The notes beneath the pieces were generated by a model. That model saw only the letters and a list, made by a program, of their open reading frames with translations. It ran no database searches and was not told the origin of the DNA. DNA of 6,353 nucleotides, from contig BEHO01000069.1 of the NCBI GenBank assembly GCA_002898915.1, positions 1 to 6,353 on the forward strand. Reading direction: 5' to 3'. This document shows, one piece after another, positions 1 through 4,883 of the stretch. Within the stretch, counting starts at the first letter, position 1, and each line of letters starts with the position of its first letter. The position numbers were made by a program, and so were the translations under genes. Source of the stretch: a bacterium HR12 (lineage in GTDB: Bacteria > Actinomycetota > UBA4738 > HRBIN12).

Positions 1-418
1 AGATCGCGATCAGGCCGACGGCGACGTCGAGGCGCTCGGCGGTCTCCGTCACGCCGGCCAGGACCCGCTCCATCGCGGCGTCCCAGTCCAGGCCGCCAGG
101 GGAGAAGAAGAACTCCGGCGAGAACCGCAGCTCGGCGAGGCGCACGCCGTCGGCCGCCAGGTCCTCCACCGCCTCGCGCGAGATCCGTTCAACGGCCTCC
201 AGGCTCCGGAAGGACCCCTGGACGAGCCCGAGGACCTCGAGCGCCTCCTCCAGGCTGCCCATCGGCCGCAACACCTGGGCGCGGGGGGCGAGCTCCTCGG
301 GGGTGGTCTCCGGGAGCGGCTCGCCGGCCTCCCGGTAGAGGTCCAGGATGGTGGCGAGGCGCATCGCGCCCTCCAGGTGGCGGTGCAGGTCGCAGGTGGC
401 GAGGGCGCGGAGATCCAC
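1..418 (-). CDS. adenosine deaminase family protein, N-terminal part (gene runs off the left edge)
   Basis: Only the first 139 codons are present. The family hydrolytically deaminates adenosine or a related adenine compound (purine salvage; in some bacteria aminodeoxyfutalosine in menaquinone synthesis), using one metal ion in a TIM barrel. The protein begins VDLRALATCDLHRHLEGAMR. The HxHxEG signature at residues 12-16 supplies two metal-binding histidines and ends the first barrel strand. LAELRFSPEFFF (about residues 96-107) matches the conserved 'LRFSP' strand of the family. The remaining metal and catalytic residues (HAGE, HGxR, SLNTDDP regions) lie outside the window, so the substrate cannot be decided. 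I chose GTG at 418-416 because M/V-DLRAL is the usual beginning. The nearest Shine-Dalgarno-like run, GGGAGG at 444-439, is about 20 bases away, which is too far to act normally. A better-spaced TTG at 432 is in a different frame. The gene is divergent from fabI. Family confident; exact member not. Confidence 0.88.
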   Translation of the reverse strand, partial: MDLRALATCDLHRHLEGAMRLATILDLYREAGEPLPETTPEELAPRAQVLRPMGSLEEALEVLGLVQGSFRSLEAVERISREAVEDLAADGVRLAELRFSPEFFFSPGGLDWDAAMERVLAGVTETAERLDVAVGLIAI

Positions 419-442
419 GGACGCTGATTCAAGCAGAACCTC

Positions 443-478
443 CCGACCCGCGCCGACCGGCTAGCATGCCCGGGTCGG
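443..478. repeat. 8-bp inverted repeat in the divergent intergenic region
   Basis: The arms CCGACCCG (443-450) and CGGGTCGG (471-478) are perfect inverted complements separated by 20 bases. They flank the TAGCAT box at 462-467 and sit between the divergent deaminase and fabI starts. This is a plausible two-half-site operator, or a hairpin in the fabI leader. In DNA this GC-rich an 8-bp match can also arise by chance. No regulator family is recognisable from the arm sequence. Confidence 0.3.
462..467 (+). promoter_or_regulatory. possible -10 box of fabI (TAGCAT)
   Basis: TAGCAT fits the TANNNT pattern of housekeeping-sigma -10 elements and is one of the few AT-containing hexamers in this intergenic region. 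It would start transcription around 474, leaving a leader of under 20 bases that still contains the fabI ribosome binding site. No convincing -35 element is visible 17 bases upstream, so this is a weak call. Confidence 0.3.
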
Positions 479-480
479 AC

Positions 481-487
481 GAGGAGG
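481..487 (+). promoter_or_regulatory. ribosome binding site of fabI
   Basis: GAGGAGG lies four bases before ATG 492. It is a strong Shine-Dalgarno match, slightly close to the start, and it fixes the start codon of fabI. Confidence 0.7.
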
Positions 488-491
488 TCGC

Positions 492-1286
492 ATGCTGCTC
501 GAGGGCAAGAGGCTGCTGATCACCGGCGTGCTCACACGTGAGAGCATCGCCTACGCCGCGGCGAGGGCGGCGCAGGAGCACGGCGCCGAGATCGTGCTCA
601 CGTCGTTCGGGCGGGCGATGAGCCTGACCGAGAAGAGCGCGAAGCGGCTGCCGCGCCCGGTGGACGTGCTCGAGATGGACGCCACCGACGAGGCCCAGGT
701 CGCGGCGGTGGCGGAGGAGCTCGGGCGTCGATGGGGGCGGCTCGACGGGTTCCTGCACGCGATCGCCTTCGCGCCGCAGGACGCGCTCGGCGGGAACTTC
801 CTCCACACCCCGTGGGCCAGCGCGCAGACCGCGCTCCACGTGAGCGCCTTCTCGCTGAAGACCCTCGCGGAGGCGATGCACCCGCTCATGCGGGAGCGGG
901 GCGGGGCCATCGTCTCGCTCGACTTCGACGCTCGCGTGGCCTGGCCGGTGTACGACTGGATGGGGGTGGCCAAGGCGGCCTTGGAGGCCGTCACGCGCTA
1001 CCTCGCCCGCGACCTCGGACCCGACGGGATCCGGGTGAACACGGTCTCGGCGGGTCCGCTCCGGACGATCGCGGGCAAGGGGATCCCCGGGTTCCAGGAG
1101 CTGGCGGAGGCCTGGGCCTCGCGGGCTCCGCTCGGATGGGACGTCACCGACGCGTCGCCGGTCGCCGACGCCATCGTGTTCCTCCTCTCGGACCTCGCGC
1201 GGGGGATCACGGGGGAGCTCGTCCACGTCGACGGGGGCTACCACGCCATGGGGACCGCGCCGGTGCGGCCGGGGAGGCCGAGCTGA
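492..1286 (+). CDS. fabI: enoyl-[acyl-carrier-protein] reductase (NADH), FabI/InhA type
   Basis: This cytoplasmic enzyme catalyses the last step of each elongation cycle in type II fatty acid synthesis, reducing trans-2-enoyl-ACP with NADH. The 264-residue length is normal for the family. It is an atypical short-chain dehydrogenase. The N-terminus MLLEGKRLLITGVLTRESIA holds the dinucleotide-binding loop, and D63 in LEMDAT is the usual adenine contact. HAIAFAPQ (89-96) matches the InhA HSIGFMPQ strand. The catalytic pair is Y154 and K161 in VYDWMGVAK, the FabI-specific Tyr-x6-Lys spacing. SAGPLRTIAGKGI (about 186-198) is the substrate-loop motif following the Rossmann core, and VHVDGGYH closes the fold. 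The overall pattern, including SLDFD before the tyrosine, is closer to mycobacterial InhA than to E. coli FabI, as expected for an actinobacterium. No other fatty-acid genes are adjacent. It lies 28 bases before selD and could share its transcript. Confidence 0.95.
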   Translation: MLLEGKRLLITGVLTRESIAYAAARAAQEHGAEIVLTSFGRAMSLTEKSAKRLPRPVDVLEMDATDEAQVAAVAEELGRRWGRLDGFLHAIAFAPQDALGGNFLHTPWASAQTALHVSAFSLKTLAEAMHPLMRERGGAIVSLDFDARVAWPVYDWMGVAKAALEAVTRYLARDLGPDGIRVNTVSAGPLRTIAGKGIPGFQELAEAWASRAPLGWDVTDASPVADAIVFLLSDLARGITGELVHVDGGYHAMGTAPVRPGRPS

Positions 1287-1301
1287 GGGGGGAGCGGGGC
1301 G

Positions 1302-1307
1302 TATCCT
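1302..1307 (+). promoter_or_regulatory. possible -10 box for leaderless selD transcription (TATCCT)
   Basis: TATCCT ends seven bases before ATG 1315. This is the spacing seen at leaderless promoters common in actinobacteria, where transcription starts at the start codon itself. It would explain why no Shine-Dalgarno sequence sits at a usable distance: the only purine-rich run (1287-1294) is 20 bases upstream. No clear -35 element is seen. Confidence 0.35.
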
Positions 1308-1314
1308 CCCTGCG

Positions 1315-2364
1315 ATGCGGGAGGACGTGCGACTCACGAGGTTCAGCCACGGCGCCGGCTGAGCGTGCAAGCTCGGTCCGAGCGACCTGGCTCAGGTCCT
1401 GAGCCTCATCGGCGCCCCGGCGCTGCCGGAGGCGGTGCTGGTCTCGCAGGAGACCGGGGACGACGCCGCCGTCTACCGCCTGCCCGAGGGGCGGGCGCTC
1501 GTGGCGACGGTGGACTTCTTCACGCCCATCGTCGATGACCCCTACGACTGGGGCCGGATCGCCGCCGCCAACGCCTTCAGCGACGTCTACGCGATGGGGG
1601 CGCGCCCCGAGCTCGCCCTGAACGTCGTCTCCTGGCCCGTCGACGAGCTCCCCCTCGACGTGCTCGCCGAGGTCCTGCGCGGGGGGCTCGATGTGGCGAC
1701 GGCGGCGGGGGCGCTCGTCCTCGGAGGCCACACCATCACCGACCCGGAGCCGAAGTACGGGATGGTGGCGATCGGGTTCGCCGAGCCGGAGCGGATCGTG
1801 CGGAACTCCACGGCCCGTCCGGGGTCGGCCCTGTTCCTCACCAAGCCCCTCGGGACGGGGATCGTCTCGACGGCCATCAAGGAGCGGGTCGCCCCGCCCG
1901 AGCTGGTGCGGGCCGCGGTCGAGCTCATGACCACGCTCAACGCGGGGGCGGCGGAGGCGATGGTGGAGGCGGGAGCGGAGGCGGCGACCGACGTGACCGG
2001 GTTCGGCCTCCTCGGGCACCTCGCGCGGATGCTCGAGGTCTCGGGGGTGGCGGGCCGCGTCGACGCCGACGCCGTGCCGCTCCTGCCGGGCGTGCTGGCG
2101 CTCGCACGGCGGGGCGTCGTGCCGGGGGGGACGCGGCGGAACCTGGCCTACGTCCGGCCGCGCCTCGAGGCCCCGGGCCTCACCGAGCCCGAGCTCCTGG
2201 TGCTCGCCGACGCCCAGACGTCCGGGGGGCTGCTGATCGTCGCGGCGGATCCCGACGGCCTGGCCCGCGCCCTCGAGCGCCGCCGCGTGCCGTACGCTCG
2301 GGTCGGCGAGACGTTCGCCGGGGAGCCCGGTCGGATCGTGATCGAGGGTCGCCCGGCGGGGTGA
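1315..2364 (+). CDS. selD: selenide, water dikinase (selenophosphate synthetase), selenocysteine-containing, read through in-frame TGA
   Basis: SelD makes selenophosphate from selenide and ATP, the selenium donor for selenocysteine and selenouridine synthesis. Read from ATG 1315 the protein is 349 residues, the normal size (E. coli about 347). It begins MREDVRLTRFSHGAG-U-ACKL, with TGA 1360-1362 as codon 16, exactly where E. coli SelD has catalytic Cys17. K19 matches the essential Lys20. Metal and ATP ligands follow: D50 in GDDAAVY, D67 in TVDFFTPIV, D90 in AFSDVYAMG, then GGHTITDPEPKYG (about 137-149), DVTGFGLLGH (about 226-235) and QTSGGLL near the C-terminus. A conventional start at GTG 1435 would remove the catalytic loop, lysine and first strand, so the recoded reading is strongly preferred. 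Alternatives are a sequencing error in a TGC/TGT codon or a recent nonsense mutation. Both are less likely because reading frame and similarity are intact on either side. The genome should also encode selA, selB and selC. Confidence 0.93.
1360..1362 (+). other. in-frame TGA decoded as selenocysteine (Sec16 of SelD)
   Basis: TGA falls between GGC GCC GGC (Gly-Ala-Gly) and GCG TGC AAG CTC (Ala-Cys-Lys-Leu) in the uninterrupted SelD frame. The SelD family is known to carry either cysteine or selenocysteine at this one position, in the motif HGAG-(C/U)-xCK. Position and context therefore both argue for recoding rather than termination. Confidence 0.88.
1371..1404 (+). promoter_or_regulatory. candidate bacterial SECIS element (small hairpins just after the selD TGA)
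   Basis: Three perfect short hairpins can form within 42 bases after the TGA. Hairpin A has arms GCTCG 1371-1375 and CGAGC 1379-1383 with loop GTC. Hairpin B has arms GACCTG 1384-1389 and CAGGTC 1393-1398 with loop GCT. Hairpin C has arms GCTCAG 1390-1395 and CTGAGC 1399-1404 with loop GTC, and excludes B. Every loop starts with G, and the loops begin 13, 27 and 33 bases after the TGA. Bacterial SECIS elements are small stem-loops inside the coding region shortly after the UGA, with a conserved G at the start of the loop that SelB contacts; the E. coli fdhF loop is GGUC. Here GGTC occurs at the top of both A and C. Which hairpin is used cannot be told by eye. Confidence 0.6.
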
Positions 2365-2390
2365 GCGGAATATCACCGCGCTGGTAGGGT
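2362..2390 (+). promoter_or_regulatory. possible internal promoter upstream of mec
   Basis: The 35-base gap between selD and mec is clearly more AT-rich than its surroundings (AATATCA, TAGGGTTTATC). TAGGGT at 2385-2390 fits the TANNNT -10 pattern. A weak -35-like TGAGCG at 2362-2367 overlaps the selD stop with a 17-base spacer. Transcription would begin around 2397-2400, so the mec message would be leaderless or nearly so. It would let the cysteine genes be expressed independently of fabI and selD. Inference from base composition and spacing only. Confidence 0.4.
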
Positions 2391-2399
2391 TTATCGCAG

Positions 2400-2810
2400 G
2401 TGCAGATGCAGATGCTTCGGATCCCCGATGACCTGTATCGGGAGATGGTGGAGCACGGCCTCCGGGAGTTCCCGAACGAGGCCTGCGGGCTGCTGGCCGG
2501 CCGGGACGGCGTGCCGGTGCGCTTCTTCGCGATGCGGAACCTGGACGCGAGCCCGGTCTCGTACAGGCTGGACCCCAAGGAGCAGCTCCGGGTGTTCGAC
2601 CTCATGGACGAGGAGGGCTGGGACCTGCTCGGGATCTTCCACACCCATACCCACTCCGAGGCCTACCCGTCCGAGACGGACCTGCGCCTCGCCTTCTACC
2701 CTGATGCGTACTACCTGGTGATGTCGCTGTCGGACCGGGAGCGCCCCGAGCTCCGAGCGTTCCGGATCGTCGACGGCGAGGTCACCGAGGAGGAACTGGA
2801 GATCGGATGA
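2400..2810 (+). CDS. mec: JAMM/Mov34 zinc peptidase releasing cysteine from CysO (Mec-like)
   Basis: In M. tuberculosis Mec is the zinc-dependent peptidase that removes the cysteine newly formed on the C-terminus of the sulfur carrier CysO, regenerating free CysO. This 136-residue protein is a single JAMM domain, the usual Mec size. The motif is complete: E27 in NEACGLLAG, then H81 and H83 in FHTHTHSEAYPSETD, with S91 and D94 completing H-x-H-x7-S-x2-D. RAFRIVDGEVTEE near the end matches the family C-terminus. Three in-frame starts follow each other (GTG 2400, ATG 2406, ATG 2412). I used 2400 because it suits the -10 box, but MLRIPDDLY from 2412 is equally plausible. Its stop overlaps the next gene's start (ATGA), suggesting translational coupling. 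The linked E1-like enzyme, cysO and cysM make the cysteine role much more likely than a general deubiquitinase-like role. Confidence 0.9.
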   Translation: MQMQMLRIPDDLYREMVEHGLREFPNEACGLLAGRDGVPVRFFAMRNLDASPVSYRLDPKEQLRVFDLMDEEGWDLLGIFHTHTHSEAYPSETDLRLAFYPDAYYLVMSLSDRERPELRAFRIVDGEVTEEELEIG

Positions 2811-3625
2811 CCCGGGAGTTCACCGTCGAGGAGGTCCAGCGCTACGCGCGCCACATCATCCTGCCCGGCGTCGGGGCCGAGGGGCAGCGCAAGCTGCTCG
2901 ACGCCAAGGTCCTGGTCGTCGGCACGGGCGGGCTGGGCTCGCCGATCTCGATGTACCTCGCGGCCGCGGGGGTGGGCACGATCGGGCTCGTCGACTTCGA
3001 CAAGGTCGACCTCACCAACCTCCAGCGGCAGATCGTGCACGGCACGAGCGACGTGGGCCGCCCGAAGGTGGAGTCGGCGCGCGACACCCTCCTGGACCTG
3101 AACCCGAACATCGAGGTCGTCACGTACGACACGCTCCTCTCGAGCGCGAACGCCCTCGAGGTGCTCGAACCGTGGGACATCGTCGTCGACGGCACCGACA
3201 ACTTCCCCGTCCGGTACCTCGTGAACGACGCGACGCAGATGCTCGGCAAGCCCCTCGTGTACGGCTCGATCTACCAGTTCGAGGGGCAGGCCACGGTGTT
3301 CATGCCGGGGCCGGAGACGCCCTGCTACCGCTGCCTGTTCCCGCAGCCGCCCCCGCCGGGGACGGTCCCGAGCTGCGCCGAGGCCGGGGTCTTCGGGGTG
3401 CTGCCGGGCATCGTCGGCTGCATCCAGGCGACCGAGGCGATCAAGCTGATCACCGGGCTGGGCCAGACGCTCGAGGGGCGTCTGCTCATCTTCGACGCGC
3501 TCGGGATGGAGTTCCAGACCGTCCGCCTGCGCTGGGACGCGGACTGCCCGGTCTGCGGGAAGGAGCCGACCATCACCGAGCTCATCGACTACGAGGCCTT
3601 CTGCGGCCTCCCGAGCCGAACCTGA
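2807..3625 (+). CDS. moeB: E1-like adenylyltransferase activating CysO (MoeB/ThiF/MoeZ family, no rhodanese domain)
   Basis: The enzyme uses ATP to adenylate the C-terminal glycine of a ubiquitin-like sulfur carrier so that it can be converted to a thiocarboxylate. Of 272 residues, the N-terminal helix carries R15 in QRYARHIILP. GTGGLG (39-44) is the nucleotide-binding loop, and DFDKVDLTNLQRQ (63-75) with K87 and D131 are the conserved ATP/Mg residues. Structural zinc is held by C173/C176 (CYRC) and C247/C250 (CPVC). C190 in SCAEAGVFGVLPG sits where E. coli ThiF has the cysteine that bonds to ThiS. The protein ends about 20 residues after the second zinc pair. It therefore lacks the C-terminal rhodanese domain of mycobacterial MoeZ (about 390 residues), and sulfur must come from another protein. 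Placement between mec and cysO argues for CysO as partner, though it might also serve MoaD in molybdopterin synthesis. The symbol reflects the family, not proven partner. Confidence 0.92.
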   Translation: MTREFTVEEVQRYARHIILPGVGAEGQRKLLDAKVLVVGTGGLGSPISMYLAAAGVGTIGLVDFDKVDLTNLQRQIVHGTSDVGRPKVESARDTLLDLNPNIEVVTYDTLLSSANALEVLEPWDIVVDGTDNFPVRYLVNDATQMLGKPLVYGSIYQFEGQATVFMPGPETPCYRCLFPQPPPPGTVPSCAEAGVFGVLPGIVGCIQATEAIKLITGLGQTLEGRLLIFDALGMEFQTVRLRWDADCPVCGKEPTITELIDYEAFCGLPSRT

Positions 3626-3633
3626 AGACGTGA

Positions 3634-3645
3634 GGAAGGAGAGGG
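3634..3645 (+). promoter_or_regulatory. ribosome binding site that fixes the cysO start
   Basis: The purine run GGAAGGAGAGGG (3634-3645) contains AAGGAG and ends eight bases before GTG 3654. It lies inside the longer reading frame that begins at GTG 3630, which itself has no binding site. This supports GTG 3654 as the real start. Confidence 0.6.
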
Positions 3646-3653
3646 CGAGACCC

Positions 3654-3929
3654 GTGGCCGTGAACGTGAAGCTCCCGACGATCCTCCGCAAGCACGCGGG
3701 GGGCGCCGCGCGCGTGACCGCGCAGGGGTCGACGTTGCGTGAGGTGCTGGAGGACCTCGAGCGCTCGTACCCCGGCATCACGAAGAACGTGCTGACCGAG
3801 GACGGCGGGCTCCATCGCTTCATCAACGTCTACCTGAACGACGAGGACGTCCGGTACCTGGGGTCACTCGAGACCCCGGTCGCGGAGGGCGACACGGTCA
3901 GCATCCTGCCCGCGGTGGCGGGCGGTTAG
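3654..3929 (+). CDS. cysO: CysO, ubiquitin-like sulfur carrier protein for cysteine synthesis
   Basis: CysO is a small beta-grasp protein that carries sulfur as a thiocarboxylate on its C-terminal glycine and donates it to CysM. The protein is 91 residues, close to M. tuberculosis CysO (93). It starts MAVNVKLPTILRKHAGG and ends with SILPAVAGG, where the terminal Gly-Gly is the site of adenylation, thiocarboxylation and later cysteine attachment. LHRFINVYLNDEDVRYLGS (about 53-71) is highly typical of CysO/MoaD-like carriers in this pathway. I prefer GTG 3654 to the upstream GTG 3630 because a good ribosome binding site lies just before it and because the extra MRKERARP is not expected. GTG 3660 is a further in-frame alternative. 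The gene lies 28 bases after the E1-like enzyme and 18 before cysM. ThiS or MoaD is less likely, given the neighbours and the AVAGG tail. Confidence 0.93.
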   Translation: MAVNVKLPTILRKHAGGAARVTAQGSTLREVLEDLERSYPGITKNVLTEDGGLHRFINVYLNDEDVRYLGSLETPVAEGDTVSILPAVAGG

Positions 3930-3947
3930 GGGGATGGCGAAGGGCCC

Positions 3948-4880
3948 GTGCGGTACGCGGACATCCTCGACTCCATCGGCCACACGCCCCTCGTGGGCAT
4001 GCCCCGCATGTCGCCCAAGCCGGGGGTGCGCCTGTGGGCGAAGCTCGAGGGCGCGAACCCGACGGGATCCACGAAGGACCGGATCGCCAAGCGCATGATC
4101 GAGGCCGCCGAGGCCTCGGGCGAGCTCACGAAGGACCGGATCGTCCTCGAGCCCTCCTCGGGCAACACCGGGATCTCCCTCGCCATGGTCTGCCGGCTGA
4201 AGGGCTACCGCCTGACCGTGGTGATCCCCGACAACGCGAGCGAGGAGCGGATCCGGCTGCTCGAGCTGTTCGGGGCGGAGATCGTGTACTCGCCGGGGGA
4301 CCGGGGCACGAACGGCTCGATCGAGGTAGCGCGGGCCCTGGCGAAGGACCCGCGGTACTACATGCCGTTCCAGTACGGGAACCCCAACAACCCCCTCGCG
4401 CACGAGGAGGGAACCGCCGTCGAGATCATCCAGGACCTCCCGGAGCTCACCCACTTCGTCGCCGGCCTCGGGACGGGGGGGACGCTCACCGGCAACGGGC
4501 GCGCGCTGCATCGGCACAACCCGAACATCCAGATCGTGGCGGCCGAGCCGGAGCTCGGCGAGCTCGTGTACGGGCTCCGCTCGCTCGACGAGGGGTTCAT
4601 CCCGCCGATCTTCGACCCCTCGGTCGTGGACCGGAAGTTCCTGGTGAGCTCCTCGGAGGCGCTGCGCGCGACCCGGGAGCTCACGGCCAAGGAGGGGATC
4701 TTCGCCGGGATCTCCTCCGGCGCCGTCGTCCACGTCGCCCAGCGGATCGCGCGGGAGATCGAGGAGGGCGACATCGTCTGCCTGCTCGCCGACGGTGGGT
4801 GGAAGTACCTCTCCACGCAGGCCTGGGCCCCGGACATCGAGCGGGCCGAGAAGGGGGTCGAGGCCTCGCTGTGGTGGTAG
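3948..4880 (+). CDS. cysM: CysM, PLP-dependent O-phosphoserine sulfhydrylase using CysO thiocarboxylate
   Basis: CysM replaces the phosphate of O-phosphoserine with sulfur from CysO thiocarboxylate, giving CysO-cysteine. The 310 residues are a complete fold-type II PLP enzyme. K43 in NPTGSTKDR forms the Schiff base; PSSGNTG (69-75) is the substrate-binding loop; GTGGT (175-179) holds the PLP phosphate; and S257 lies in GISSGAVV. By my recall of M. tuberculosis CysM, VYGLRSLDEGF (207-217) aligns with VYALRNMDEGF, placing R211 at Arg220, the residue reported to favour O-phosphoserine over O-acetylserine. YQYGNP-like (142-146), HFVAGLGTGGT and the hydrophobic C-terminal tail (ASLWW) also match CysM rather than CysK. 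GTG 3948 is the only upstream start available, since the frame closes at 3927; its binding site (GAAGGG, 3939-3944) is close and weak. Only three bases separate it from murI. Confidence 0.94.
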   Translation: MRYADILDSIGHTPLVGMPRMSPKPGVRLWAKLEGANPTGSTKDRIAKRMIEAAEASGELTKDRIVLEPSSGNTGISLAMVCRLKGYRLTVVIPDNASEERIRLLELFGAEIVYSPGDRGTNGSIEVARALAKDPRYYMPFQYGNPNNPLAHEEGTAVEIIQDLPELTHFVAGLGTGGTLTGNGRALHRHNPNIQIVAAEPELGELVYGLRSLDEGFIPPIFDPSVVDRKFLVSSSEALRATRELTAKEGIFAGISSGAVVHVAQRIAREIEEGDIVCLLADGGWKYLSTQAWAPDIERAEKGVEASLWW

Positions 4881-4883
4881 CGG

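Noticed and set aside
49..432. Minus-strand frame starting at TTG 432 with a well-spaced GGGAGG
   Set aside because: Its translation is Arg/Ser/Pro-rich with no motif, whereas the overlapping frame from GTG 418 gives clear adenosine deaminase sequence.
1290..1310. Possible hairpin GGGAG (1290-1294) / CTCCC (1306-1310) between fabI and selD as a terminator
   Set aside because: Only about five base pairs, an 11-base loop and no T run; the right arm overlaps the putative -10 box. Too weak to call.
429..1370. Minus-strand open frame of 313 codons opposite fabI
   Set aside because: Arg/Pro-rich shadow of the fabI codon pattern with no recognisable motif.
1435..2364. SelD as an N-terminally truncated pseudogene starting at GTG 1435
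   Set aside because: The upstream frame is fully SelD-like on both sides of the TGA, and the TGA is exactly at the known Cys/Sec site, so recoding explains the data better than decay.
1207..2376. Minus-strand open frame of 389 codons opposite selD
   Set aside because: Arg/Gly/Asp-rich antisense shadow; the plus strand encodes well-conserved SelD motifs.
2365..2379. GCGG / CCGC hairpin after the selD stop as a terminator
   Set aside because: A four-base-pair stem with no T tract would not terminate transcription; likely chance.
3630..3653. Upstream GTG 3630 as the start of cysO
   Set aside because: No ribosome binding site before it; the strong purine run lies inside this extension, and the extra eight residues do not fit the family.
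2711..3826. Minus-strand open frame of 371 codons opposite the E1-like gene
   Set aside because: Antisense shadow with biased composition and no domain signal.
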